Source: Psychrobacter sp. (GTDB lineage Bacteria; Pseudomonadota; Gammaproteobacteria; Pseudomonadales; Moraxellaceae). Taken from it: 48,277 nucleotides of DNA. Shown piece after piece: positions 21,328 through 31,024 of the stretch. The stretch spans positions 1 through 48,277 of the forward strand of contig NZ_JAGLBC010000005.1 in the NCBI RefSeq assembly GCF_018260395.1, given 5' to 3'. A program made the translations under genes and the position numbers. The notes below the pieces were generated by a model, which was not told the origin of the DNA, made no database searches, and saw only the letters and a list, made by a program, of their open reading frames with translations. How positions within the stretch are numbered: position 1 is the stretch's first letter; each line of letters opens with the position of its first letter.

Positions 21328-21435
21328 ACCCGTTAATCTCTATTTAGTACTTGAGTGAATTAGTTGATTGAACTGCATGAGTCAATTGCCTGTGTCAATA
21401 TTCAAGTATCTGACTCTATGATTAACGGGTTTTTT
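21328..21435 (+). terminator. Long nested inverted-repeat element ending in a T-run (large terminator, structured RNA or MITE-like)
   Basis: ACCCGTTAATC (21328-21338) / GATTAACGGGT (21420-21430) plus T-run; nested TACTTGA/TCAAGTA and GATTGA/TCAATT. Confidence 0.6.
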
Positions 21436-21560
21436 AAATATTTGATGGTAAGGCTATTAAACTAGCCTGCCAATTGAATAACTGATGAATCAACTAACTA
21501 ATCACCTTACTAATCAACTGACAACAAACAAAGCAATCACAATCAAGCGACTACTCTAGA

Positions 21561-23021
21561 CTAGGCAACTTGCGCGCCTTGCTGACCTAACCACTGTTTA
21601 ATCTCTTCAATTTTTTTAGTTAGTAAGGCTTCATCACCTTTGGTTTCTATGTTAAGACGAATTAAAGGTTCGGTATTAGAGGTGCGAAGATTAAAGCGCC
21701 ATTCACTAAAATCTAGGCTCAGACCATCTAAGGTGTTTTTGTTAGGGTTCTGCGATTTAAAATATTCTTCAATACCCGTGATAATCTCATCGCTACTTAG
21801 ACCAGTTAGCTTAAAGTTAATTTCGCCAGAACTTGGATATGCGCTGATACGTTCATTCACCAACTGACCTAATGACTTACCTGAAGTGGATAATAGCTCA
21901 ATGGTTAGTAACCAAGGAATCATGCCGCTATCACAATAAAAGAAATCACGGAAGTAGTGATGCGCACTCATTTCGCCCCCATATACTGCTCCGGACTCGC
22001 GCATTACTTGCTTGATAAAAGAGTGACCTGACTTGCTGATAACCCCTTTACCGCCAGCCTCTTCGATAAGGGCTTCAGTGTTATATATCACACGAGGGTC
22101 ATAGACAATGGCGGCTCCTTCATGCTTTTGCAAAAACGCCTGAGCCAACATACCAACCACATAGCTACCTTCTACAAACTCGCCATTGGCATCAAATAAG
22201 AAGCAGCGGTCAAAATCCCCGTCAAAAGCAATGCCTAAATCCGCGTTATTTTTAATAACCGTTTGTTTGGTGGACTCTCGATTGGCAATAATCATTGGGT
22301 TAGGGATGCCATTAGGGAAGCTACCATCTGGCGTATGATGCACTTTAATGATTTCAATAGGCGCACCACTTTGTTGCAGGCGTTGCTCGATTAGATCTAC
22401 AGTAGGAGCCGCACTACCATTTCCTGAATTAATAACAACTTTTAATGGTGTGAGTTTATCGGTGTCAATAAAGCTCATAAGATGGTCGACATACGCCGTT
22501 TTATCAAATTTATCTATTACTTGTCCTGTGTTAGAGATAGCGGCAAAGTTGCCTTGTTCTGCAAGTGCCTGAATATCGGCCAATCCTGAATCCGCACTTA
22601 TCGGTTTTGACTGGTCACGTACTAATTTTAAGCCATTGTAATTAATAGGGTTGTGGCTGGCAGTAACTTCAATACCGCCCAAGGCTTGGTAATGACTAGT
22701 TGCAAAGTAAACCTCTTCGGTACCCGTCATACCTAGGTCTATCACATCAACGCCTGCATCGACAATGCCGCGAATAGTAGCCTGCTTTAAGGTTTCACTT
22801 GAATCTCGAATGTCACAGCCAATAACGATGCTATTTTGGACGCCATCACTAACTTGGTTTTGGGTACGCTGACCGGCAAGAATCTCGGCAAAAGCACGAC
22901 CAATACGGTAGGCAATGTCTTCATCCAAATTAACCCCTAATTCACCACGTATATCGTAAGCTTTGAAAGAAGTAATAGAACGATGTGCAAAATTATCAGT
23001 AGCAGTAGGTGTTGTAGTCAT
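21561..23021 (-). CDS. manB: Phosphomannomutase/phosphoglucomutase (ManB/AlgC family)
   Basis: FKAYDIRGELGVNLDE, VTASHNPINYNGLKLV, GIAFDGDFDRCFLFD, RTSNTEPLIRLNIE. Confidence 0.93.
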   Translation of the reverse strand: MTTTPTATDNFAHRSITSFKAYDIRGELGVNLDEDIAYRIGRAFAEILAGQRTQNQVSDGVQNSIVIGCDIRDSSETLKQATIRGIVDAGVDVIDLGMTGTEEVYFATSHYQALGGIEVTASHNPINYNGLKLVRDQSKPISADSGLADIQALAEQGNFAAISNTGQVIDKFDKTAYVDHLMSFIDTDKLTPLKVVINSGNGSAAPTVDLIEQRLQQSGAPIEIIKVHHTPDGSFPNGIPNPMIIANRESTKQTVIKNNADLGIAFDGDFDRCFLFDANGEFVEGSYVVGMLAQAFLQKHEGAAIVYDPRVIYNTEALIEEAGGKGVISKSGHSFIKQVMRESGAVYGGEMSAHHYFRDFFYCDSGMIPWLLTIELLSTSGKSLGQLVNERISAYPSSGEINFKLTGLSSDEIITGIEEYFKSQNPNKNTLDGLSLDFSEWRFNLRTSNTEPLIRLNIETKGDEALLTKKIEEIKQWLGQQGAQVA

Positions 23022-23145
23022 TTTGAGCCTTGTTTTAGTAATTTATAAAATATAGGGATTTAATTTAATAGTGAGCTGAACTATGAATCAGCTTAATGCG
23101 TTATATCTAAATTAAAAGTTTGAGTAAAAAACTTAAACTAAAAAA

Positions 23146-24414
23146 TTAACTATAACCAAACACATCTCTTGAGTAAACCTTATCAGACACATCTTCTAGT
23201 TCGGTATGCCAACGGTTGGCAACAATCAAATCATTACTTTGCTTAAATTGTTGCAGATCATTGATAACTTGACACCCTTCAAAGGTATCCTCGACTAAAG
23301 CCGGCTCATAAATGGTAATACTCATACCATGCTGCTTTAAGGTTTGTATCACATCAAGTACTGCCGAATCTCTAAAGTTATCAGCGTCTTTTTTCATACT
23401 AAGACGATAAATTCCCACTTGGCTAGGATTTTTGTCAATAATTTGGCGAGCGATAAAGCGCTTTCTAGTATTGTTGGCATCGACTACTGCGTGGATTAGA
23501 TTGGCAGGAATACCGGCATAGTTGGCTTGAAGCTGTTGGGTATCTTTGGGTAGACAGTAGCCTCCGTAGCCGAAAGACGGGTTATTGTAATGCTGACCAA
23601 TACGCGGATCTAATCCTACGCCTGTGATGATAGCTTGGCTGTTTAATTGGTGCTTTTCAGCAAAACTATCTAACTCGTTAAAAAATGCTATACGAGTGGC
23701 CAAATAACTGTTGGCAAAGAGCTTCACAGCTTCAGCTTCAGTAGGCGGCATCATCAATGTAGGCGCATCTTTTGACTCACTTGCTTGCTGATATAGTCTC
23801 ATCAATGCTTGTGCCAATACTTGCTGCGACTCTGTAGCACCAACAATGATACGCGAGGGATGCAGGTTATCGTATAAAGCCTGGCCTTCACGTAAAAACT
23901 CAGGCATAAACAAAATTTGAGTATCAAATTGCTGACGCATACTATCCGTAAAGCCAATAGGAATTGTAGACTTGATAACAATAGGCACTTGACTGTTTTG
24001 AGCCCGAACCGCGCTGATACTCGCTTCTACTGAAGAAGTATCAAATTGTCCCGAAGCCACATCATAGTTGGTTGGGGTAGCAATAATAACCAAGTCACTT
24101 TTTTCATAAATACCTTGGCCGTCTATCTGGGTTTGAGAGCTGGCTTGTAGATTCAGTTGTCTATTGGCCAAATAGTCACAAATCTCTGAATCTTGTAATG
24201 GCGATTGATTTTGCTGCAGCTGGTTAATCTTAATCTGATCAATATCAAATAGCATCACTTGGGTATTTAAATGAGCTTGAGCCAACAAAATGGCATTCGA
24301 TAGTCCCACATAGCCTGCGCCAATGACCACGATTTTTGATAATTTAATGGTTGTGGATTGGTCATATAAGATTTGTGAGTTAGAAGTAGTTAAGTTGTTT
24401 TCAGAGTCGCTCAT
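23146..24414 (-). CDS. ugd: UDP-glucose 6-dehydrogenase (canonical)
   Basis: VVIGAGYVGLSNAILLAQ, MPEFLREGQALYDNLHPSRIIVG, AEAVKLFANSYLATRIAFFNE, GYGGYCLPKDTQQL; start trimmed to MSDSENN (ORF track 24525). Confidence 0.95.
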   Translation of the reverse strand: MSDSENNLTTSNSQILYDQSTTIKLSKIVVIGAGYVGLSNAILLAQAHLNTQVMLFDIDQIKINQLQQNQSPLQDSEICDYLANRQLNLQASSQTQIDGQGIYEKSDLVIIATPTNYDVASGQFDTSSVEASISAVRAQNSQVPIVIKSTIPIGFTDSMRQQFDTQILFMPEFLREGQALYDNLHPSRIIVGATESQQVLAQALMRLYQQASESKDAPTLMMPPTEAEAVKLFANSYLATRIAFFNELDSFAEKHQLNSQAIITGVGLDPRIGQHYNNPSFGYGGYCLPKDTQQLQANYAGIPANLIHAVVDANNTRKRFIARQIIDKNPSQVGIYRLSMKKDADNFRDSAVLDVIQTLKQHGMSITIYEPALVEDTFEGCQVINDLQQFKQSNDLIVANRWHTELEDVSDKVYSRDVFGYS

Positions 24415-24590
24415 ATCTTTATTCTTATATATTTTAAAATTATTGGGGCTGCGTATAATCTGTTTACTATATATCAGTTTACTATATTCTGATGAGCTCA
24501 TAATTACAATTCTAAAATGATACACTGCTGATATGACAGATTAAAAACGGCTATATTAGCGAATAACTAAAACACTGAGAGTAAGGTGCT

Positions 24591-25508
24591 ATGCATAATA
24601 AGCAAAATAACCAGAGTAAGCCAAATACCACCGATATAAATGATAAACAAGATACACAAATTATTGCACCAATACCAATACTTGGTATACCTGAGCCTAC
24701 AACGCGCATGGAAGATCTAGTAGCGCTGATGGCACGACTGCGTGCTGACTGTCCTTGGGACATTAAGCAAACCAATCACAGCCTAATTCCCTATGCTATA
24801 GAAGAGGCTTATGAGCTAGCTGAAGCAATACAAGAGGGTGATATCGAGGACATTAAAGGTGAGTTAGGTGATGTGCTGTTGCAAGTCATCTTTCATTGTC
24901 AAATTTATGCCGAGCAGCATCAATTTGATTTAGCTGATGTGGTGTTTACTTTGCAAAGTAAACTGATTCGTCGCCACCCGCATGTATTCGAGGCAGAACA
25001 ACTGCCCGATGAAGCAGCAGTGAAACAGCGCTGGGATGACATAAAGGCTATAGAAACTACAGAGCGAGAGCGTCGAGGCAAACCAAAGCGTAGCTTAGAT
25101 AAAGTAAAGGCGGGTAGCGCTTTGATGCAAGCGCAAAGCCTACAAAAAGCAGCCAGTAAATTGGGGTTTGACTGGGATGGGGTAAGTGATGCGATTGAGA
25201 AATTAGAAGAGGAAATTGCTGAGTTGAAGCAAATCCTTCCAAGCGACCTTCAACTTGAGAACGAAAAACTAGATGAGGCGTTAAAGCTTGAGCTTGAAAA
25301 AGAACTGGGGGATTGCATTTTTGGTTTGGTAAATGTCGCCCGCAAGTTAAATCTTGATGCGGAGGCAGCGACATTGACTTGCGTGCATAAGTTCCGGAGT
25401 CGCTTTGGTTTTATTGAAGAACAACTGGCCAAGCAAGGAAAAACAGCTGAAACCAGCACCCTTCAAGAAATGGATACCTTGTGGGAGCTTGCCAAACAGT
25501 ATGAGTAA
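24591..25508 (+). CDS. mazG: Nucleoside triphosphate pyrophosphohydrolase MazG
   Basis: MARLRADCPWDIKQTNHSLIPYAIEEAYELAEAI; ELGDVLLQVIFHCQ; second EEIAELK...ELGD repeat. Confidence 0.96.
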   Translation: MHNKQNNQSKPNTTDINDKQDTQIIAPIPILGIPEPTTRMEDLVALMARLRADCPWDIKQTNHSLIPYAIEEAYELAEAIQEGDIEDIKGELGDVLLQVIFHCQIYAEQHQFDLADVVFTLQSKLIRRHPHVFEAEQLPDEAAVKQRWDDIKAIETTERERRGKPKRSLDKVKAGSALMQAQSLQKAASKLGFDWDGVSDAIEKLEEEIAELKQILPSDLQLENEKLDEALKLELEKELGDCIFGLVNVARKLNLDAEAATLTCVHKFRSRFGFIEEQLAKQGKTAETSTLQEMDTLWELAKQYE

Positions 25509-25920
25509 AACGTTTGGACTAGAGTCTATCCTATTTAGAATTAATACTAAACTGACATGTACGATAGACTATTTATCGAAATTTATTCAGGTATTACTAT
25601 TATTGTTGAGCCTGCTTCTAACTAACCAGGCATTAGCTAAACAATGTTTTGCGGATTCAAATCAAGCATATAGATATCTTGTTGAACAGCAACAAGCTCA
25701 AGAGGCAAATTTAACGGGTAAAAACAAAATTATAGATATCAATCAAGCGACTGAAGCTGAATTGACTACCTTAAAGGGCATTGGTAGTAACAAAGCTCAA
25801 CAAATTATCTTATATCGTCAGGCTTTTGGAGAGTTTAAGCGTATAGAGGAATTGGCCAAAGTAAAAGGAATTGGCGAGAAGACCGTCGCTAATAATAAAG
25901 CGCGTCTGAAAGTTGATTAA
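25501..25920 (+). CDS. ComEA-like helix-hairpin-helix DNA-binding protein with N-terminal signal/TM segment
   Basis: IDINQATEAELTTLKGIGSNKAQQIILYRQAFGEFKRIEELAKVKGIGEKTVANNKARL; ATG overlaps the mazG stop. Confidence 0.88.
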   Translation: MSKTFGLESILFRINTKLTCTIDYLSKFIQVLLLLLSLLLTNQALAKQCFADSNQAYRYLVEQQQAQEANLTGKNKIIDINQATEAELTTLKGIGSNKAQQIILYRQAFGEFKRIEELAKVKGIGEKTVANNKARLKVD

Positions 25921-25935
25921 CTTATTAAGCTGTGT

Positions 25936-26478
25936 TTATTGCGAACAAACCGCTTGATATAAGGGTTCATTGATAGCCAACGTATGCCAGCTTAATTGCT
26001 TAAAATTAGCAGCAGTGAGTTTAGCCTCTGAGGTTGATTGGGTTAATGTAGTAGTGGCAGGATGAGTGCAATTTACCAATTGAGGAATGACTTTGGTACT
26101 GATACGTCTTTCAAAAAGATAGAGATTGCTAAGTCTTATATCATCAGTGGTACTGCTAATGGCTCTATCAATAGTTTTAGCCTCGCCAGATGCCATAAAG
26201 CGTATTACTTGTGGCTTAATATAACTCCACGGGCGATACCAGAGACTGCCTTCAACATTTTTTATCACCTGTACCGATTCCGGTATTGTTTGTAATTGTT
26301 GTTTATCCCAGTGGTATTCTTGATGAATTTGAAAACCTAACATACCAAAACCTGCAAAGATAGGAATAAGCCATTTCGGTGCTTTACGGCCCATAAGTTT
26401 TGCCAATTGGCGCAAGATCATAGCAATGCCTGCCATCCCAAATCCGGCAGTAACTGTGGCAATAAATTCGTAAATCAT
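25936..26478 (-). CDS. Conserved hypothetical membrane-anchored protein
   Basis: 180 aa, N-terminal hydrophobic segments and C-terminal soluble part; family not recognised. Confidence 0.6.
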   Translation of the reverse strand: MIYEFIATVTAGFGMAGIAMILRQLAKLMGRKAPKWLIPIFAGFGMLGFQIHQEYHWDKQQLQTIPESVQVIKNVEGSLWYRPWSYIKPQVIRFMASGEAKTIDRAISSTTDDIRLSNLYLFERRISTKVIPQLVNCTHPATTTLTQSTSEAKLTAANFKQLSWHTLAINEPLYQAVCSQ

Positions 26479-26643
26479 AAGACAACACTTCCATGTAAAA
26501 GAGCGTTAAGAATTTAGTTGATATAAAAATGAATAAGCCACAGTCATGACTTATTCATTTTAACGTCAAGTTGTTGTTGACTAGCGAAGTTGTAGCAACT
26601 AACTTCGCAAGCTTTGGTTTAGATTAAGGAGATGGTCTGTTAA

Positions 26644-28513
26644 CTAATGATCAATCGCTTCTGCAGCACCGCGTGGGGAGCGAACACTTTCCACCAACTG
26701 TTGAATGTGCAGTGGAGGCGCTTGAGTTGCATAAGAGACTAAGAAGGCTACGATAAAGTTAATGAGCGCTCCAATCACCCCAAATGACAAGGGTGAAATG
26801 CCCAATAACCAATACTCAGCAGTATCAGGGAAGTTAGCGGTATCTGGAATAAACAACCAACCTTTGTACATAAAGATGTATACCAAGGTAGTGATTAGAC
26901 CGGCCAACATACCAGCAATGGCACCATAGTTATTAATGCGTTTTGAAAAAATACCCATCATTAACGCTGGGAATAATGAAGCACCAGCAATACCAAAGGC
27001 AAGAGCCACAACTTGAGCTGCAAAACCAGGCGGATTAATGCCTAGATAGGTGGCAATAACGATGGCAACACCCATAGATATACGTGCCACCATCAGCTCC
27101 CCTTTATCGCTAATGTCTGGGTTGAAGTTTCGTTTCACCAAGTCATGACTAATTGCAGAAGAAATGGCCAATAGTAAACCTGCAGCGGTAGATAATGCAG
27201 CCGCCAAACCACCAGCAGCAATTAAACCAATAACCCAAGGTGGTAAATTGGCAATCTCAGGGTTGGCCAAGACCATAATGTCATTATTAACGTCAAGCTC
27301 GTTACCTGCCAAGCCCGCTTTAGCAAATTTACCGTCTAGCTCCGAGGCATGAGCCATTTCAGCATCTTTAACAGCGATAGTGGCCGCCGCAACATCACCG
27401 CCTGATTTCTCGGCAGTGGCTAAGGCAGCTTTTGCTGAACCTAAGCCGCTATCGTTATACATTTGAATGCGACCATCACCATTTAAATCGTTGTACTGAA
27501 TCAACCCTGTATTTTCCCAAGTTTGCATCCAGCTTGGACGCTCTTTGTAATTTATGGCAGGAGCATTAACCCCTTGAGGATAAACAGTATCAATTAAGTT
27601 TAAACGAGCCATAGCACCAACAGCTGGCGCGGTAAAATATAGTAGGGCAATAAATACTAATGCCCAGCCAGCTGACCAGCGCGCATCAGCAACTTTTAGT
27701 ACAGTAAAAAAGCGAATAATAACGTGTGGAAGACCAGCGGTACCAATCATTAGCGATAAGGTAAATAGCACCATATTTAGCTTATTGGGGACATCAGCTG
27801 TGTAAGCGGTAAAACCCAACTCAGTCACTACCTGATCAAGTTTAGTCAGCAGAGGGATTCCAGATTCAGTATGATTTGAAAACAGGCCCAATCCTGGGAT
27901 AGGGTTACCCGTTAACTCAAGTGAAATGAATACAGCAGGAATGGTATAAGCAATAATCAGAACCACATACTGAGCCACCTGAGTATAAGTGATACCCTTC
28001 ATACCGCCCAGTACGGCGTAGAAAAACACCACGAATGCAGCAATAATAAGACCAGTAGTATTTTCTACCTCTAAGAAGCGTGAGAATGCAACGCCTGCAC
28101 CGGTCATTTGTCCAATGACATATGTTGTCGAAGCAATGATTAAACAGGCCACAGCTACTAAAGCGGCTGTCTTTGAATAGAAGCGATCGCCAATAAAGTC
28201 AGGAACCGTATACTTACCAAATTTACGTAAGTAAGGCGCCAATAGCATAGCCAATAAGACGTAGCCACCTGTCCAACCCATTAGATAGGTGGAAGCACCC
28301 ATAACCGCCAGCAGCCAATAAACCTGCCATAGAGATAAACGAGGCCGCACTCATCCAGTCTGCACCGGTTGCCATGCCATTTAATACGGGATGAACCCCA
28401 CCGCCGGCGACATAAAACTCTTTAGTAGATCCTGCTCTTGCCCAAATAGCAATGCCAAAATAGAGTAGGAAGGATGCGCCGACAAATAAAATATTGATTG
28501 TAAACTGACTCAT
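26644..28513 (-). pseudogene. Sodium:solute (acetate-like) symporter, VC_2705 subfamily, disrupted by an apparent +1 frameshift
   Basis: 28223-28513 encodes the N-terminus (..[23 protein letters not shown]) and 26644-28350 continues in another frame ([40 protein letters not shown]); extra base in CCC (28298-28300). Confidence 0.9.
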
Positions 28514-28516
28514 AAC

Positions 28517-28777
28517 TTACTCCTCATCTAAGCCGTATTGTTTATCCAGCTTATTCATACGCCAAGCGTAGAAGAAGATGAGAATAATAAAGGTGATTAT
28601 CGAGCCCTGTTGAGCGAACCAGAAACCTAAATCAGCGCCACCGAATTTTATACCCGCCAATAGTGGACGGAATAAAATACCACAACCATATGAGCAAAAA
28701 GCCCAGATAAAAAGACATATTAGAATCAGACGGACATTGGCTTTCCAATAGCCTGACGAATCTTGCGAGGGATTCAT
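28517..28777 (-). CDS. DUF4212 small subunit of sodium/solute symporter
   Basis: YWKANVRLILICLFIWAFCSYGCGILFRPLL..GGADLGFWFAQQGSIITFIILIFFYAWRMNKLD; AAAGGAG RBS supports start at 28777. Confidence 0.9.
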   Translation of the reverse strand: MNPSQDSSGYWKANVRLILICLFIWAFCSYGCGILFRPLLAGIKFGGADLGFWFAQQGSIITFIILIFFYAWRMNKLDKQYGLDEE

Positions 28778-29168
28778 AAGACAAACTCCTTTTGTCATAG
28801 AGGGTGTAAATTACAACCCTTATAGAAAACTGCTTCCTGCAGTAAAAAGATTAATATTAATATTGTTTAATTTATCTTCCTAAAATAAACCAGATTGTAT
28901 CAAGTTAGTTACTTTAAGATATTTTAGTTTACAGTTGTCTACCTAGTATATCAATTAAATAATTTAAAAAAAATTAACATTATAAATTAGTAAAACTAAA
29001 ATTCATTAAATATAAATTATCTGTAGATTAATGATGAGTTGGTATTGTGATTGAGTCTAAATTTTTATAGAATGACCAACTTATTTTAATACCAGTTTTA
29101 TTGATCGAGATATGATTTAGCTTTTAAAAATCGCCCCTATTGTAAATAGCCCTATTTTCATTGATTTA

Positions 29169-29204
29169 TTTAGCTATTAATTTAGCTAGTGATTTAACTA
29201 TCTA
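29169..29204. repeat. 12-bp degenerate tandem repeat x3
   Basis: TTTAGCTATTAA / TTTAGCTAGTGA / TTTAACTATCTA. Confidence 0.5.
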
Positions 29205-29301
29205 TTAATTGAGTTGTTTGTCGCATCAAGATCCAATTTTATTCTTTTGGTCAAAGCTGCTTTACGACTTGTTATCTATAAATGGTTAGGGTAAAAGGAG
29301 A

Positions 29302-30816
29302 ATGACAATGCTTGAGCAACCGAATGCCTTTACTGAAGGGTTTAATGCGTTTGTAGATTGGGGTAATGGGATAATCTGGGGAAGTGACTCCTGGTTAATC
29401 ATGAACAATCCTTGGTATGGCCTTTTAGTTTTTGTACTTATTGGGGCAGGTTTGTATTTTACAGTGGCGACTCGTTTTATTCAGTTTCGCCATTTTGGAC
29501 ACATGTGGAACCTTTTACGATCTTCGGGTCAAGGACGAAAAGAGGGCGGCATTAGTTCTTTTGAAGCTTTGATGACATCTCTGGCTGCTCGTGTCGGTAC
29601 TGGTAACTTAGCGGGTGTAGCCATTGCGGTGTATATTGGCGGACCTGGGGCAGTATTCTGGATGTGGATCACAGCAATTTTAGGTATGTCCACCAGCTTT
29701 ATTGAATCTACACTGGCTCAAGCTTATAAGGTGCCGCATGAAGACAATGTATATCGCGGAGGTCCTGCATATTATATTGAAAAAGGTTTAGGTCAACGCT
29801 GGATGGCAATATTCTTCTCGCTTTGCCTATTGGTTGCCTTTGGTTTAGCCTTTAATGGCGTTCAAGCAAACTCTATCGCACAAGCTACGAACCAAGCCTT
29901 TGATACCCCTAGTTGGGTAACTGGCTTGGTATTGGTAGTATTGGTAGCGCCTGTGGTATTTGGAGGACTACGCTCAGTGGCCAAAGTTGCGGGTAAGGTA
30001 GTGCCTATCATGGCTATTTTGTACGTGGGATTAGCGCTATATATTATCGTAACCAATATTACTCAGTTTCCAGCAGCGATTGCTTTAATTTTTAAGTCAG
30101 CATTTGGGTTCGAGCAAGCAGCAGGTGGTGTTCTAGGCTATGGTATTGCTCAAGCAATGATCAATGGTATTAAGCGTGGTTTATTCTCAAACGAAGCAGG
30201 GATGGGATCAGCCCCGAACGCAGCAGCCACAGCCAAGAGTCACCCTGACCACCCAGCAGTTCAAGGCTTTATGCAAATGTTAGGGGTTTTCATTGATACT
30301 TTGGTAATTTGTTCTGCCACTGCTGCTATTATTATTTTGTCAGGGGTTATTGGCGATCCAAACGTAGAAGAGGAAGGGATTAAACTGACTCAGTTGGCGT
30401 TATCGAAGTTTGTAGGTGACTGGGGTATCTACTTTGTGGCCGTGGCTATCTTCTTCTTTGCTTTTACCTCTATTATTGCCAATTATAGTTATGGCGAGTC
30501 AAACTTAGAGTTTATCTCCGGTCATAAAAGTGCCAAAGTGCCGATTATAATTTTTCGTTTCTTAGTATTGGTTATGGTGTTCATTGGTTCTGTGGCTAGT
30601 TTGCCAGCTATTTGGAACTTCGCCGATCTATCAATGGGTCTGATGGCGTTAACCAACTTGGTGGCGATAGTTATTTTATCGCCTGTAGCGCTACGAGTAC
30701 TGCGTGACTATGAGCGTCAGGTAAAAGAAGGAAAAACACTTGAACAAATCACTTTTGATCCTGATCGGTTCAAAAAATTAAAAGATGAAGCAAACCGTGA
30801 CGCTTGGAAAGATTAA
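29302..30816 (+). CDS. AGCS family sodium:alanine/glycine symporter
   Basis: 504 aa; SSFEALMTSLAARVGTGNLAGVAIAVYIGGPGAVFWMWITA, GLFSNEAGMGSAPNAAATAKS. Confidence 0.95.
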   Translation: MTMLEQPNAFTEGFNAFVDWGNGIIWGSDSWLIMNNPWYGLLVFVLIGAGLYFTVATRFIQFRHFGHMWNLLRSSGQGRKEGGISSFEALMTSLAARVGTGNLAGVAIAVYIGGPGAVFWMWITAILGMSTSFIESTLAQAYKVPHEDNVYRGGPAYYIEKGLGQRWMAIFFSLCLLVAFGLAFNGVQANSIAQATNQAFDTPSWVTGLVLVVLVAPVVFGGLRSVAKVAGKVVPIMAILYVGLALYIIVTNITQFPAAIALIFKSAFGFEQAAGGVLGYGIAQAMINGIKRGLFSNEAGMGSAPNAAATAKSHPDHPAVQGFMQMLGVFIDTLVICSATAAIIILSGVIGDPNVEEEGIKLTQLALSKFVGDWGIYFVAVAIFFFAFTSIIANYSYGESNLEFISGHKSAKVPIIIFRFLVLVMVFIGSVASLPAIWNFADLSMGLMALTNLVAIVILSPVALRVLRDYERQVKEGKTLEQITFDPDRFKKLKDEANRDAWKD

Positions 30817-30863
30817 CTAGCTTTAAAATACTAGCTATTAAATTCTACCTATAGCGTATAACT

Positions 30864-30895
30864 AAAAAACCCCGTTCATTTTGAACGGGGTTTTC
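30864..30895. terminator. Bidirectional intrinsic terminator between AGCS gene and ETF-QO gene
   Basis: AAAACCCCGTTCA-TTT-TGAACGGGGTTTT perfect stem. Confidence 0.9.
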
Positions 30896-30952
30896 ATTTA
30901 TCTATCTATTAGCAATAAAATAGCTAAGATCAGCTACCTGTATTCTTTACAG

Positions 30953-31024
30953 ACTTGGATAGTCTTACCTATTGGGATAGTTTTACATGTTTGGATAGTC
31001 TTACATATTTGGATAGTTAGGACC
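30953..31024. repeat. 18-bp tandem repeat x4 spanning the ETF-QO stop codon
   Basis: ACTTGGATAGTCTTACCT / ATTGGGATAGTTTTACAT / GTTTGGATAGTCTTACAT / ATTTGGATAGTTAGGACC; the stop is TTA at 31001-31003. Confidence 0.9.

Noticed and set aside
21328-21435. Insertion-sequence remnant
   Set aside because: No transposase fragment and no visible target-site duplication, so kept only as a structured inverted repeat with MITE as one hypothesis.
26584-26608. GCGAAGTT...AACTTCGC hairpin downstream of the symporter gene as a terminator
   Set aside because: Perfect 8-bp stem but no T-run on the minus strand; left unassigned.
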